DNA of 64,000 bases. Origin: Barnesiella viscericola DSM 18177 (lineage in GTDB: Bacteria; Bacteroidota; Bacteroidia; Bacteroidales; Barnesiellaceae). The position numbers were made by a program, and so were the translations under genes. Positions 9,081 through 18,538 of the stretch are shown piece after piece (within the stretch, counting starts at the first letter, position 1; each line of letters begins with the position of its first letter). Under the pieces are notes generated by a model, which was not told the DNA's origin, did no database searches, and saw only the letters and a list, made by a program, of their open reading frames with translations. Location of the stretch: positions 124,001 to 188,000 of the forward strand of contig NZ_CP007034.1 in assembly GCF_000512915.1 (NCBI RefSeq), given 5' to 3'.

Positions 9081-10619
9081 TTAATTGTTGGTTATGTGTT
9101 GTTCCTTGTCTTCGATGATATTCAGCATCTTGATGGTAGCCTGTATGGCCGCTTCCATCTGGTCGGCATCGAGGCCTTGGGTTTTCAGCACGTTGCCGTT
9201 GTAGTCCCACGAGATGACCGTCTGCACCAGCGCGTCGGTGCGTCCACCGGGCGGAATGTTCACCGTGTAGTTGGTCAGCAGCGGGAGGGTGCGGCTCAGT
9301 TGCTCCTTGTAGATTTTGCGAATGGCCTTTACGAAGGCGTCGTACTGTCCGTCGCCGGTCGAGGCTCCCTCGTACACCTGCCCGTTGATGTCGATGGCGA
9401 GGACAGCCACCGGTTTGAGCCCCTGCGAGAGGTTGAGGGTGTAGTTCACCACCTTCACGTGCTGGGCGAGGGTCTGGTGTTTCAGCACGTCGGAGATGAT
9501 GTAGGGCAGGTCTTCGGGGGTAACCATCTCCTTCTTGTCGCTCAGCTCCACGACCCGTTGGGTGACCCGTTGTATCGACTCGTCGTCGAGCTCGATGCCC
9601 AGCGATTCGAGATTCTTGCGGATATTGGCCTGCCCCGAGGTCTTGCCGAGGGCATACTCTCGTTTGCGGCCGAAACGCTCGGGCAGCAGGTCGTTGTAAT
9701 AGAGGTTGTTCTTGTTGTCGCCGTCGGCATGCACACCGGCGCACTGGGTGAAGACCGACTCGCCGATGATGGGCTTGTTGGCGGCTACCCGCACTCCCGA
9801 GTAGGATTCGACAATGCGGCTCACCTTGTTGACCATGTTTTCGGTCACCCCTGTGGTAGCTTTTACCTGGTCGTGCAGCACCGCCAGCACGCTGGTGAGG
9901 GGGGCGTTGCCGGCCCGTTCGCCCAGTCCGTTGATGGTGCAGTGCACCCCCTGTATGCCGGTGAGGGCGGCGGCAAAGGTATTGGCCGTGGCCAGGTCGT
10001 AGTCGTTGTGGGCGTGGAAGTCGAACCGCAGTTCGGGATAGCGGCGGCGCATGGCCCGGCAGAATTTAAGCGTTTGGAGCGGGTTGAGAATGCCCAGCGT
10101 GTCGGGCAGCATGAAGCGCTCGACAGCTTCGCTGCGCAGGGCATCGACCAGCTGGTAGACATATTGCGGGGAGTGCTGTATGCCGTTCGACCAGTCTTCG
10201 AGGTAGAGGTTCACTTTCAATCCCACCTCCCGGGCCTTCTGTATCGCCCGTTTTATATCGGCGATGTGCTCCTGTACCGTCTTTTTCAGCTGAAAGGTGC
10301 AGTGCTTCTCCGACCCCTTGCAGAGCAGGTTCATCACCCGGGCGCCGCAGGAGCGTATCCATTCGATGGAGGCTCCGTTGTCGAGGAATCCCAGTACCTC
10401 TATCTTGTCGATGTGACCTCGTTTCCGAGCCCATTCGCACAGTTGTGTGGCCATGTCGTATTCACCCGATGAGACGCGGGCCGAGGCAATTTCGATGCGG
10501 GGTATCTTCAAGTCTTCGAGAAGCAGTCGGGCGATACTCATCTTCTCTTGTCGGGCAAAAGAGACCCCCGACGTCTGCTCCCCGTCCCGCAGGGTGGTAT
10601 CCATGATTTCGATGAACAT
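9081..10619 (-). CDS. LeuA-like synthase, second paralogue (possible citramalate synthase)
   Basis: HMGL-like acyltransferase of 512 residues with [12 protein letters not shown] at the N-terminus, [12 protein letters not shown] (metal-binding His pair), GLGERAGN and a C-terminal LeuA dimer/allosteric domain (about 390-512). I start it at the ATG at 10619 because [15 protein letters not shown] aligns with the family start; the longer frame would overlap leuD. It is distinct from the leuA at the head of this operon. Such paralogues in Bacteroidetes leu operons may make (R)-citramalate from pyruvate and acetyl-CoA, feeding LeuCDB to 2-oxobutyrate for isoleucine. That is inference, and 2-isopropylmalate synthase activity remains possible. 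Confidence 0.85.
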   Translation of the reverse strand: MFIEIMDTTLRDGEQTSGVSFARQEKMSIARLLLEDLKIPRIEIASARVSSGEYDMATQLCEWARKRGHIDKIEVLGFLDNGASIEWIRSCGARVMNLLCKGSEKHCTFQLKKTVQEHIADIKRAIQKAREVGLKVNLYLEDWSNGIQHSPQYVYQLVDALRSEAVERFMLPDTLGILNPLQTLKFCRAMRRRYPELRFDFHAHNDYDLATANTFAAALTGIQGVHCTINGLGERAGNAPLTSVLAVLHDQVKATTGVTENMVNKVSRIVESYSGVRVAANKPIIGESVFTQCAGVHADGDNKNNLYYNDLLPERFGRKREYALGKTSGQANIRKNLESLGIELDDESIQRVTQRVVELSDKKEMVTPEDLPYIISDVLKHQTLAQHVKVVNYTLNLSQGLKPVAVLAIDINGQVYEGASTGDGQYDAFVKAIRKIYKEQLSRTLPLLTNYTVNIPPGGRTDALVQTVISWDYNGNVLKTQGLDADQMEAAIQATIKMLNIIEDKEQHITNN

Positions 10620-10629
10620 AGGCAGTCGG

Positions 10630-11220
10630 TTATTGATGGTTGGCCTCCCACGCTTCGATTGCCGGTTTCTTGCTGAGCAGATAGTCGATGTCGTCGTATC
10701 CGTTGAGCAGGCAATTCTTCTTGTAGGGGTTGATTTCAAAATGTTCGCACTCGCCGCTGGTGTTGTCGGTGATGGTCTGGGCTTCGAGGTTGACCGTCAC
10801 GGTTGCGGCCGGGTCGGCCTGAATGTGGCGGAAGAGGTTGGACAGGAAGGGCTCCGATACCACGACCGGCAGCACTCCGTTGTTGAGGGCGTTGTTCTTG
10901 AAGATGTCGGCAAAGAAGCTCGACACGACCACCCGGAATCCGTATCCGGCGATGGCCCAGGCAGCATGTTCCCGGCTGGAACCGCTCCCGAAGTTCTTCC
11001 CGGCTACCAGTATCTTTCCCGAGTAGGCGGGATTGTTGAGCACAAAGTCGGCAATGGGCTTGCCGTTCTTGTCATAGCGCCAGTCGCGGAAGAGGTTTTC
11101 GCCGAAGCCTTCGCGCGATACGGCTTTCAGGAAACGGGCCGGAATGATTTGGTCGGTATCGACATTCTCCTGAGGCAGAGGAATGCACGACGAGGTTATG
11201 ATGTTGATTTTTTCGATCAT
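10630..11220 (-). CDS. leuD: 3-isopropylmalate dehydratase small subunit
   Basis: Small, swivelling subunit of isopropylmalate isomerase, which works with LeuC. It has 196 residues. Typical features are [19 protein letters not shown] near the N-terminus and [14 protein letters not shown], the loop that closes over substrate. It lies 12 bp after leuC and 10 bp before the second synthase, consistent with one leu transcript. Confidence 0.97.
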   Translation of the reverse strand: MIEKINIITSSCIPLPQENVDTDQIIPARFLKAVSREGFGENLFRDWRYDKNGKPIADFVLNNPAYSGKILVAGKNFGSGSSREHAAWAIAGYGFRVVVSSFFADIFKNNALNNGVLPVVVSEPFLSNLFRHIQADPAATVTVNLEAQTITDNTSGECEHFEINPYKKNCLLNGYDDIDYLLSKKPAIEAWEANHQ

Positions 11221-11232
11221 GACAGTATGAAA

Positions 11233-12627
11233 TTATAAAAGGGTTCGTGGATCGGTTATCTTACCTGTGATGGCGGCAGCCGCGGCCACCAGCGGCCCGG
11301 CGAGTATCGTGCGGGCACCGGGACCCTGCCGGCCCTCGAAGTTGCGGTTCGAGGTCGACACGGCATATTTCCCGGCCGGGACCTTATCGTCGTTCATGGC
11401 CAGACAGGCCGAGCAGCCGGGTTGGCGTATCTCGAAACCGGCCTCGGACAAGATGCGGTCGAGCCCCTCGGCGCGTATCTGGCGGGCTACGGCTTGCGAA
11501 CCCGGGACGAGCCAGGCAGTCACGCGGTCGGCCTTCTTATGCCCTTTTACCAGGCGGGCAAAAGCTCTGAAATCTTCGATACGGCCGTTGGTGCAGCTCC
11601 CTAAGAAGACGTAGTCGATATCCTTCCCCAGCAGCGATTCTCCGGCCTCGAAGCCCATGTATTGCAGAGCACGTCGGAACGAAATCTTTCCGCTTTCGTC
11701 GATGGTCGATTCCTGCGGAATGGCTTCGTCGATAGCAATGCCCATGCCGGGGTTGGTACCGTAGGTGATGCGGGGAGCGATGTCGGCCGCCTGGAAGGTT
11801 ACCTCGCGGTCGAACACGGCATCGGGTTCGCTGTACAGGGTTTTCCAGTAGGCGAGGGCGCGATCCCAGGCTTCGCCCTTGGGAGCAAACTCCCGACCTT
11901 TGACGTAGTCGAAGGTCGTCTGGTCGGGGGCAATCAGGCCGCCTCGGGCCCCCATCTCGATGCTGAGGTTGCACACGGTCATACGCTCCTCCATGCTGAG
12001 TGCCCGAATGGCCTCGCCGGCATATTCGACAAAATAGCCGGTAGCACCGCCCGTAGTCATTCGGGCAATGATGTAGAGGGCAATGTCCTTGGCCGTGACG
12101 CCGGGCGCGAGTCGTCCCTCGATGTTGATGCGCATCGACTTGGGTTTGGGTTGCAGAATACATTGCGAGGCCAGGACCATGGCCACCTCGCTGGTGCCGA
12201 TGCCGAAGGCGATGGCGCCGAAGGCTCCGTGGGTCGAGGTGTGGCTGTCGCCGCATACGATGGTCATGCCCGGTTGCGTGAGTCCGTACTCGGGCCCGAT
12301 TACGTGGATAATCCCGTTCTTCTCATGCCCCAGACCGTAGTAGGTGAGGCCGAATTCGCGAGCGTTGCGCGCGAGTGTATCGACCTGATTGCGCGACACC
12401 GGGTCGGCAATGGGGAGCTCTTGATGAAGTGTGGGAATGTTGTGGTCGGGAGAGCAGGTGGTCTTCTCGGGGCGGAATACCTGCAAGTGGCGCTCTCGCA
12501 GCTCGTTGAAGGCTTGCGGGCTGGTCACTTCGTGGCAGTAGTGTCGGTCGATGTACAACTGGTCGGGACCTCCGGCCACCGAGGTCACCACGTGGGCGTC
12601 CCATATCTTGTCGAATAACGTGTTCAT
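11233..12627 (-). CDS. leuC: 3-isopropylmalate dehydratase large subunit
   Basis: Aconitase-family [4Fe-4S] subunit of isopropylmalate isomerase, 464 residues, full length. The N-terminal [10 protein letters not shown] and [18 protein letters not shown] are typical. [24 protein letters not shown] carries the substrate site in the middle of the protein. The cluster cysteines are in GSCTNGR and in [11 protein letters not shown] near the C-terminus. It lies 13 bp after leuA and 12 bp before leuD. Confidence 0.97.
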   Translation of the reverse strand: MNTLFDKIWDAHVVTSVAGGPDQLYIDRHYCHEVTSPQAFNELRERHLQVFRPEKTTCSPDHNIPTLHQELPIADPVSRNQVDTLARNAREFGLTYYGLGHEKNGIIHVIGPEYGLTQPGMTIVCGDSHTSTHGAFGAIAFGIGTSEVAMVLASQCILQPKPKSMRINIEGRLAPGVTAKDIALYIIARMTTGGATGYFVEYAGEAIRALSMEERMTVCNLSIEMGARGGLIAPDQTTFDYVKGREFAPKGEAWDRALAYWKTLYSEPDAVFDREVTFQAADIAPRITYGTNPGMGIAIDEAIPQESTIDESGKISFRRALQYMGFEAGESLLGKDIDYVFLGSCTNGRIEDFRAFARLVKGHKKADRVTAWLVPGSQAVARQIRAEGLDRILSEAGFEIRQPGCSACLAMNDDKVPAGKYAVSTSNRNFEGRQGPGARTILAGPLVAAAAAITGKITDPRTLL

Positions 12628-12640
12628 TGTGTGTGGTAGA

Positions 12641-14137
12641 TTATATGATGAATTTGTTGATTGCGTCGATAAAGGCTTCGGCCGAGGCGGCTACGATGTC
12701 GGTATTGGCCGAGAAGCCGTAGTAGGAGGCGTTGTTGTAGACGACGGTCATGTGCACCTTGCCTACGTCGTCGCTCCCCCGGGTGATGGCCTGTATGAGA
12801 AATTCGCTCACGACCATCTTGCGGTGTATGATGCAGCGAATGGCGTTGATGGCGGCATCGACCGGGCCGTTGCCCGAAGCGGCGGCCTCGAACTTCTCGC
12901 CGGCGATGTCGAGACCGATGCTGGCCACCGACTTGATGCCCACGCCGGCCGTCACTTGCAGGAAGTCGAGACGAATGCGTGCATTGGCGGTGCGCTCTTT
13001 ACCCACCAGCATGAGTATGTCGTCGTCGTTGATGTCTTTTTTGCGGTCGGCCAGTTTGAGGAAGGCATCGTAGGCTTTGTCGAGTGCCTCTTTTTCCAGC
13101 TCGATACCCAGCAGGTGGAGGCGGTGTTTCAGGGCAGCCCGTCCACTGCGGGCCGTCAGTACAATCGACGTCTCGTCGATACCCACCTCTTTGGGGTCGA
13201 TAATCTCGTAGCTCTCGCGGTTCTTCAACACACCGTCCTGATGTATGCCCGAGGAGTGGGCAAAGGCGTTGCGACCCACGATGGCCTTGTTGGGCTGCAC
13301 GGGCATGTTCATGAGGTTGGAGACTAGTCGGCTCGTGCTGTAAATCTTCTGGGTATTGATGTTGGTCTCGATTTGCAGGTCGTGGTGGCATTTGCAAATC
13401 ATGGCCACCTCTTCGAGCGAGGTGTTTCCGGCCCGTTCGCCGATGCCGTTGATGGTCACTTCGGCCTGACGGGCTCCATTCTGTATCCCGGCCATCGTGT
13501 TGGCCGTGGCCATGCCCAGGTCGTTGTGGCAGTGGGTGGCGATAACTACCCGGTCTATCCCGGTTACATGCTCTTTGAGGTAGCGAATCTTCTGGCCGAA
13601 CTCGTCGGGCAGGCAATAGCCGGTGGTGTCGGGTATGTTGACGACGGTAGCCCCGGCCTTGATGACCGCCTCGACCACACGGGCCAGGTATTCGTTGTCG
13701 GTGCGACCCGCATCTTCGGCATAAAACTGCACGTCCTCGACATACTTTTTGGCATATTTGACCGCGGCGACGGCCCGCTCGATAATCTCCTCGCGGGTGG
13801 AGTTGAATTTGTACTTGATGTGATAGTCCGAGGTGCCAATGCCCGTGTGTATGCGTTTGTGCCGGGCATATTGCAGGGCTTCGGCCGCTACCTTTATGTC
13901 GTTTTCGACCGCCCGGGTGAGGGCACAGATGGTAGGCCAGGTCACCGCTTTGGAGATGGCAACGACCGATTCGAAATCGCCGGGACTGGATACCGGGAAT
14001 CCCGCTTCTATAATGTCGACGCCAAGGGCTTCGAGCGCTTTGGCTACTTGTATTTTTTCAACGGTGTTGAGTTGACAACCGGGGACCTGTTCGCCGTCTC
14101 GTAGGGTTGTGTCAAAAATGAATAATCGGTCAGACAT
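12641..14137 (-). CDS. leuA: 2-isopropylmalate synthase
   Basis: First committed step of leucine synthesis, condensing acetyl-CoA with 2-oxoisovalerate. I use the ATG at 14137 ([20 protein letters not shown]), which gives 498 residues and an AAGGA box 6-7 nt upstream; an upstream in-frame start would add 15 unconserved residues. Motifs are [24 protein letters not shown] and GIGERAGN, with a C-terminal LeuA allosteric domain (about 375-498), so leucine feedback inhibition is expected. It heads the leuA-leuC-leuD-synthase-leuB operon. It is preceded by a leader peptide and attenuator (14163-14308) and by a consensus promoter. Confidence 0.96.
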   Translation of the reverse strand: MSDRLFIFDTTLRDGEQVPGCQLNTVEKIQVAKALEALGVDIIEAGFPVSSPGDFESVVAISKAVTWPTICALTRAVENDIKVAAEALQYARHKRIHTGIGTSDYHIKYKFNSTREEIIERAVAAVKYAKKYVEDVQFYAEDAGRTDNEYLARVVEAVIKAGATVVNIPDTTGYCLPDEFGQKIRYLKEHVTGIDRVVIATHCHNDLGMATANTMAGIQNGARQAEVTINGIGERAGNTSLEEVAMICKCHHDLQIETNINTQKIYSTSRLVSNLMNMPVQPNKAIVGRNAFAHSSGIHQDGVLKNRESYEIIDPKEVGIDETSIVLTARSGRAALKHRLHLLGIELEKEALDKAYDAFLKLADRKKDINDDDILMLVGKERTANARIRLDFLQVTAGVGIKSVASIGLDIAGEKFEAAASGNGPVDAAINAIRCIIHRKMVVSEFLIQAITRGSDDVGKVHMTVVYNNASYYGFSANTDIVAASAEAFIDAINKFII

Positions 14138-14162
14138 TTTTCCTTGCGTATATAAAGTTATT

Positions 14163-14198
14163 AAAAAAGCCTTTCCCAACATGTTCGTGAGAAAGGCT
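14163..14198 (-). terminator. Attenuator terminator in the leu leader
   Basis: On the minus strand this is an 8-bp stem (AGCCTTTC / GAAAGGCT) with a 15-nt loop followed by six Us, placed between the leader peptide and leuA. Its 5' arm region (TTTCTCAC, 14187-14194) is perfectly complementary to GTGAGAAA at 14233-14240, which overlaps the leader stop codon, so the two pairings exclude each other. This is the classic attenuator arrangement. Confidence 0.88.
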
Positions 14199-14236
14199 AT
14201 AAACGTTTTATCGGTATGCTATGGCAACACAATTTC

Positions 14237-14308
14237 TCACTTCTCGTCGGGGGCGTTCGATAGAAGGTTAATAATAATAATCGAGTTGCTTAGCAGGGAT
14301 ATAATCAT
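14237..14308 (-). CDS. leu operon leader peptide, 23 residues, Ile/Leu-rich
   Basis: Short open frame on the minus strand starting ATG at 14308 and ending TGA at 14237-14239. It encodes MIISLLSNSIIIINLLSN followed by five more residues ending in Lys. Ten of its 23 residues are Ile (6) or Leu (4), including four consecutive Ile codons. It lies between a consensus promoter and a rho-independent terminator directly upstream of leuA. This suggests that ribosome stalling on charged-tRNA shortage (Ile and Leu) controls read-through. No strong Shine-Dalgarno is seen, as usual in this phylum. The composition and placement make chance very unlikely; translation itself is inferred. Confidence 0.85.
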   Translation of the reverse strand: MIISLLSNSIIIINLLSNAPDEK

Positions 14309-14332
14309 TGTTCTCTGTTTTTATTGTGTATG

Positions 14333-14363
14333 CAAAGGTAATTATTATTTTGAGAAAAACAAA
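14333..14363 (-). promoter_or_regulatory. Promoter of the leu operon
   Basis: On the minus strand, TTTG (14360-14363) is followed after 19 nt by TACCTTTG (14333-14340), an exact match to the Bacteroidetes primary-sigma consensus. Transcription would begin near 14327, about 20 nt before the leader-peptide start. Confidence 0.88.
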
Positions 14364-14450
14364 TAAAATAACGTGTTTTGTTCGATTTGTCTATGTATTT
14401 GTAATTATTGTCTGCCGAAATGTATCTATTTGTAATTATATGTAATCTTT

Positions 14451-15065
14451 TCAGAAACTGATACCCAATCGTATGGAGACCAGATGACTCCCGTTAATGT
14501 CCTGGTAGGCACCTTTCTCGTCGGTGAAGGGCGATACTTGGTAAAAGTTATATCCGAGGAGCAGGTGAGAACCAAATTTTTTGCTGACCGAGAGGTTTAT
14601 ACCCAAGCCGGCGGCACCGAAGAATCCACCCTGTGTTTCGCCCTTGCACATCTGGTTGCTCGAATAACCGGCCCTGAAATCGACAAAGAAGAGCGAGCGG
14701 TTCCTGAGCAGGTTGCTGCGGAACAAAACATAAACAGGTATGTAGTAGCGGTTGCTCGAGAAGGAGTTGTGCAGTCCCACACCCAGTCCCAGGCACTTGA
14801 TGCTGGAGGAGCGATAGCCCCCGAACAGGTCTACGTCAAAGGTCGAGAGGTCGTTCCCGGCCATATCGATCGAGGCGCCCACTTCGGCTCCCAAGGTAAA
14901 GGGTTTTATCTTTTTCTCTGTCCCGATGTCCGAGAGGTTACTCTCTCGCATGACATACTGGTTGTTGCCCTCTTCAAATCCGGTAGTCGGCTCTTGTGCT
15001 ACTGCATTTTGCACAAAGACGAAGAGTAAAACCGGCAAGAAAATATGATACAGATATTTGTTCAT
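14451..15065 (-). CDS. Small outer-membrane beta-barrel protein
   Basis: I choose the ATG at 15065, giving 204 residues that begin with a clear signal peptide (MNKYLYHIFLPVLLFVFVQN, cleaved after AVA). The mature part alternates short hydrophobic beta strands, such as FTLGAEVGASIDMAG and LFFVDFRAGYSS, and ends in an aromatic residue (SIRLGISF), as do many outer-membrane barrels. I do not recognise a specific family beyond porin-like or PorT-like barrels. It follows rpoD but is separated from it by a terminator, so it is probably transcribed on its own. Confidence 0.75.
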   Translation of the reverse strand: MNKYLYHIFLPVLLFVFVQNAVAQEPTTGFEEGNNQYVMRESNLSDIGTEKKIKPFTLGAEVGASIDMAGNDLSTFDVDLFGGYRSSSIKCLGLGVGLHNSFSSNRYYIPVYVLFRSNLLRNRSLFFVDFRAGYSSNQMCKGETQGGFFGAAGLGINLSVSKKFGSHLLLGYNFYQVSPFTDEKGAYQDINGSHLVSIRLGISF

Positions 15066-15143
15066 TGTTATATGCTTTATGAGAACGAAGATAGGTGATT
15101 TATAGAGATTAAGCAATTTATGAATAGAGAAAAAAGTTAAAAT

Positions 15144-15173
15144 AAAAAAACCGACCTGACAACAGGTCGGTTT
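15144..15173 (-). terminator. Terminator downstream of rpoD
   Basis: 11-bp perfect stem (aaaccgacctg at 15148-15158 and caggtcggttt at 15163-15173) with an ACAA loop. On the minus strand it is followed by a run of Ts (15144-15150). It separates rpoD from the downstream outer-membrane protein gene. Confidence 0.9.
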
Positions 15174-15198
15174 CTCATGGTCTTTGTAGGGCAGACCT

Positions 15199-16059
15199 TT
15201 ATCCCAAATAGGTTTTTAATAATTTGCTTCTCGATGCGGTTCTGAGCCGTCTGATGGCTTTCTCCTTGATTTGGCGTACGCGTTCACGGGTCAACCCGAA
15301 TTTGTCGCCTATCTCTTCGAGTGTCATCTCTTGACAACCGATGCCGAAGAACATCTTGATGATTTCGCTTTCACGCGGGGTGAGTTGTTTGAGTGCACGG
15401 TCTATCTCTTTCGAGAGTGACTCGTTGATAAGCGAACGGTCGGCAATGGGGGAGTCGTCGTTGACCAGCACGTCGAGCAGGCTGTTGTCCTCGCCTTCGA
15501 CAAAGGGGGCATCGACCGAGATGTGACGACCCGATACCTTCAACGTGTCGGAGATTTTGTCGACCGGAATATCCAACTCCTCGGCCAACTCTTCGGGTGA
15601 AGGACGACGCTCGTTCTCCTGCTCGAATTTCGAGAGGGCCTTGCTTATTTTGTTGAGCGAGCCCACCTGGTTCAGCGGCAGACGAACGATTCTCGATTGC
15701 TCGGCCAGAGCTTGGAGTATGGATTGGCGAATCCACCACACGGCATAAGAGATGAATTTGAATCCTCTTGTTTCGTCGAATTTCTCGGCGGCTTTGATCA
15801 GTCCCAGATTTCCTTCGTTAATCAAGTCGGGCAGGCTCAATCCTTGGTTTTGATATTGTTTGGCAACCGAAACGACAAAACGCAAGTTGGCTCTCGTCAA
15901 CTTCTCCAAAGCTGCATGGTCGCCTTTTTTTATGCGTTGGGCAAGTTCAACTTCCTCTTCTACCGTGATTAAGTCCTCACGACCGATTTCTTGAAGGTAT
16001 TTGTCCAGAGAAGCACTTTCCCGATTAGTAATCGATTTGGTAATTTTTAATTGTCTCAT
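15199..16059 (-). CDS. rpoD: Primary sigma factor RpoD (Bacteroidetes short type)
   Basis: Housekeeping sigma factor of 286 residues. It lacks region 1.1, as is normal for this phylum. Region 1.2 begins [29 protein letters not shown]. Region 2 carries [30 protein letters not shown] and the -10 recognition helix with [17 protein letters not shown]. Region 4 ends with [27 protein letters not shown], the -35 binding helix. A TATATTTG box lies upstream on the minus strand (16085-16092), about 26-33 bp before the start codon. The TTTG/TAnnTTTG promoters elsewhere in the window are those expected for this factor. Confidence 0.97.
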   Translation of the reverse strand: MRQLKITKSITNRESASLDKYLQEIGREDLITVEEEVELAQRIKKGDHAALEKLTRANLRFVVSVAKQYQNQGLSLPDLINEGNLGLIKAAEKFDETRGFKFISYAVWWIRQSILQALAEQSRIVRLPLNQVGSLNKISKALSKFEQENERRPSPEELAEELDIPVDKISDTLKVSGRHISVDAPFVEGEDNSLLDVLVNDDSPIADRSLINESLSKEIDRALKQLTPRESEIIKMFFGIGCQEMTLEEIGDKFGLTRERVRQIKEKAIRRLRTASRSKLLKTYLG

Positions 16060-16084
16060 CGTGCAATATGGAGATTTTGGATTG

Positions 16085-16092
16085 CAAATATA
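16085..16092 (-). promoter_or_regulatory. -7 box TATATTTG upstream of rpoD
   Basis: Minus-strand TATATTTG matches TAnnTTTG. A TTTG-like element (complement of caaa at 16117-16120) lies 24 nt upstream, slightly longer than usual. The remaining gap up to the inverted repeat at 16253 shows nothing else clear. Confidence 0.6.
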
Positions 16093-16252
16093 ATATATTT
16101 GTTGTTAATAATGTTGCAAAAAATGTTTAATTTTGAAGGCGTGAGATAAAAAATCCCATTCGTTCGTTGATTATCTATTTTTTGTATCATTACAACATTG
16201 GGTAGTTCGTTCTGTTTCTTGGATTAATGATATTTGGTATTTGGCAGACAAG

Positions 16253-16288
16253 TACAGAATAAGGTCCCGCGAAGGACCTTATTCTGTA
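16253..16288 (-). terminator. 15-bp perfect inverted repeat just after the HtrA gene
   Basis: Arms tacagaataaggtcc (16253-16267) and ggaccttattctgta (16274-16288) with a 6-nt loop, starting 10 nt after the htrA stop on the minus strand. There is no U-run after it on that strand, so it is either a weak terminator or a 3'-end stabilising hairpin. Confidence 0.6.
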
Positions 16289-16297
16289 TATGGGATT

Positions 16298-17797
16298 TTA
16301 GTCGGCCAAGTCTACGGCATAGTACATCATCTTGCCGTTTGGATAAACACCGGTAATGAACATGACCTTCTGGGTCTGGTTCGATTTGACAATCGAATCG
16401 TACATCGATTCCAGGTCGCTTACCGATTTCATGGGGGTGTTGTTGATTTCGAGAATCACAAACCCGTCGCGGATACCGGCCGATTTGAATTTTCCGTTTT
16501 TCAATCCAATAACCTGTACGCCATATCGAATGTTCATCTCGCGCAGGCTCTTGGCGTCGAGTTCTTTGAATCCGGCACCCAGCGAATCCATACCGGCTAT
16601 CTTGGTAATCTCGGTATTGCCTTGGCTATTCTTCAAGGTGAGCGATACGGCCTTCGATTCTTTACCTCTCAACAAGCCGATCTTGATCTTGTCGCCGGGA
16701 CGGTAGCGGTTCAACTGCTCGGAGAGCATGGCGCCGTTTTTGATTTTTACGTCGTTAATCGAGGTGATTACATCGCCCTCTTTGATACCGGCCTCCATAG
16801 CTGCGCTGCGGTTAAATACTTCGCCTACGTAGATTCCCTCCTGAACTTCGAGGTTCTTCTCCTTGGCCAGGTCGGAGTTGATTTCCATGTATCCGATACC
16901 CAGTACGGCACGTTGTACGGTTCCATACTCTTTCAAGTCGGCAATTACTTTGCTTACAATCGAGGTAGGAATGGCAAACGAATAACCTGCATAGCTACCG
17001 GTTTCGGAGTAGATGGCGGTGTTGATACCTACCAGTTCACCGGCCGTATTGACCAGCGCACCGCCACTGTTGCCGGGATTTACTGCGGCATCGGTCTGGA
17101 TAAAGGCTTCGATGCCCATCTTCTGGCTGCGAGGATTGAGCGCGCTGATGCTACGAGCCTTGGCACTGACAATACCGGCAGTCACGGTCGAGGTCAACCC
17201 CAGCGGGTTACCTACGGCCAAAACCCATTCGCCCACTTTCAGGTTGTCCGAGTCGCCGAACTTGACGATAGGCAGGTCTTTGGCATCGATTTTAATCAGG
17301 GCCAGGTCGGTCGAGGGATCGGTACCGATTACACGTCCGTTGAAGGTACGGTTGTCGTTCAGCGTAATATCCAGTTTGTCGGCTCCTTCGACCACGTGGT
17401 TGTTGGTCACGATATATCCGTCGGGGGTAATGATGACGCCCGAGCCCAGTCCCGTGCGGGGTTGAGGTTCGATATTCCGGCCACCTTGACCGAAGAAATA
17501 TTCAAAGAACGGATCGGTAAGACCGCCCATTTGACTCTGTTTGGGGGTGGAAATTGACTTGATGCTCACCACGGCGTTGACCGTATTCTCGGCAGCCACG
17601 GTAAAGTCGGTTTCGACAGCAGGACGATTGACAACCCGGGAAAAGCGCGTGGGTTGTGCATACTCACTTCCCACAGGCTGGTCTTCGAGTTTTGAGTCGG
17701 CCGACCTGTTTAATAAACTGAATGCTCCGATACTAACTCCAGAACTCAGGATTGCTATCAAAGCTATACCCATCAATTTCTTTCCGTAAGAATTCAT
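16298..17797 (-). CDS. htrA: Periplasmic serine protease/chaperone, HtrA (DegP/DegQ) family
   Basis: Envelope quality-control protease of 499 residues. It has an N-terminal signal or anchor helix (about 7-28), a trypsin-like domain (about 80-290) and two PDZ domains (about 300-385 and 410-495). Catalytic residues are visible: His in VTNNHVVEGAD, Asp in DPSTDLALIKID and Ser in GNSGGAL. PDZ1 contains GIKEGDVITSINDVKIK and PDZ2 contains AGIRDGFVILEINNTPMKS. It has its own upstream region of about 320 bp in which no TAnnTTTG box was seen on the minus strand, so an alternative sigma factor may drive it; that is inference. Confidence 0.95.
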   Translation of the reverse strand: MNSYGKKLMGIALIAILSSGVSIGAFSLLNRSADSKLEDQPVGSEYAQPTRFSRVVNRPAVETDFTVAAENTVNAVVSIKSISTPKQSQMGGLTDPFFEYFFGQGGRNIEPQPRTGLGSGVIITPDGYIVTNNHVVEGADKLDITLNDNRTFNGRVIGTDPSTDLALIKIDAKDLPIVKFGDSDNLKVGEWVLAVGNPLGLTSTVTAGIVSAKARSISALNPRSQKMGIEAFIQTDAAVNPGNSGGALVNTAGELVGINTAIYSETGSYAGYSFAIPTSIVSKVIADLKEYGTVQRAVLGIGYMEINSDLAKEKNLEVQEGIYVGEVFNRSAAMEAGIKEGDVITSINDVKIKNGAMLSEQLNRYRPGDKIKIGLLRGKESKAVSLTLKNSQGNTEITKIAGMDSLGAGFKELDAKSLREMNIRYGVQVIGLKNGKFKSAGIRDGFVILEINNTPMKSVSDLESMYDSIVKSNQTQKVMFITGVYPNGKMMYYAVDLAD

Positions 17798-18118
17798 AAT
17801 TTATCAGTTTTAAGTGTTAATATTCTGTTGTATTTAAGTTTTTGTGACGTTAAATTTAATACATTTCTTGTGCCATTATAGTTGACTTATCTGCTTTTTA
17901 AGCTCTTTTAATAAGCCGAATATCGACTTAACAGGGGTTAACGCAGCCTGCTAATAAATAACGGACTTTTTTGCACGATTGGTATGTCATATTGACTGTT
18001 AAATTTTATGCCCGAATCAATGAACTGACACTTTTGCTCTTTTGTTACGGGTTCATATTGTTGTTTAGACAGCCAAGCGGGGAAAAGGTTTAATCGAAAA
18101 TCTCGAACCGGCTGTGCT
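17798..18118. other. Intergenic region between htrA and rnpB
   Basis: AT-rich spacer between the divergent htrA and rnpB genes. By eye I find no gene, no repeat longer than a few bases, and no housekeeping -7 box pointing at htrA. A short open frame overlapping rnpB on the minus strand is not credible as a gene. Confidence 0.6.
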
Positions 18119-18148
18119 TTTGGAATTCGACTTTTTTCATTATCTTTG
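18119..18148 (+). promoter_or_regulatory. Promoter of rnpB
   Basis: TTTG (18119-18122), an 18-nt spacer and TATCTTTG (18141-18148) match the Bacteroidetes consensus. The predicted start near 18154 coincides with the first arm of the RNase P P1 helix. Confidence 0.88.
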
Positions 18149-18153
18149 TATCG

Positions 18154-18500
18154 TACAGCAGGACGGTCTGTCGCTCGCCTCGTGCGGGAGGAAAGTCCGG
18201 GCAACACAGAGCACCATATTTCCTAACGGGAAGCTATTCGTGAGGGTAGAGGCGCGTAACAGAAAATAACCGCTGCGCAAGCAGTAAGGGTGAAAAGGTG
18301 AGGTAAGAGCTCACCGGGCTTTACAGCAATGTAGAGTGCCGTACGTCTTATGGGTTGTAAGGTTATGTATACCGGCGTTGTAGGGTTGCTCGCCCGATGC
18401 CGGGGGGTAAACCGCTAGAGCCTTGTGGCGACACAGGGTCGAGATAAATGACAGACGCTCTCGCAAGAGAGTACATAACCCGGCTTACAGGCCTGCTGTA
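18154..18500 (+). ncRNA. rnpB: RNase P RNA, class A
   Basis: Catalytic RNA that trims 5' leaders of pre-tRNAs. The ends pair as helix P1 (tacagcagg at 18154-18162 with cctgctgta at 18492-18500). Conserved region I is present as GAGGAAAGTCCGGGC near 18187, with ACAGAAA near 18259 and AAGGGTGAAA near 18286. The 3' conserved region reads ATAACCCGGCTTACAGG before the closing helix. A T-run follows at 18501-18506. Length about 347 nt, with a consensus promoter immediately upstream. Confidence 0.96.
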
Positions 18501-18506
18501 TTTTTT
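18492..18506 (+). terminator. 3' end of rnpB with T-run
   Basis: The 3' P1 arm is followed immediately by six Ts (18501-18506), a likely termination or processing point 32 nt before yihY. Confidence 0.6.
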
Positions 18507-18538
18507 ATTTGTAGAACCTATCCGGGCAATATAGGCGC

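Noticed and set aside
14148-14366. A plus-strand 85-codon frame across the leu leader
   Set aside because: It is antisense to the attenuator and leader peptide, which explain this region fully.
17938-18207. An 89-codon minus-strand frame overlapping the start of rnpB
   Set aside because: It overlaps the RNase P RNA and its promoter, and its sequence is low-complexity without homology signals.
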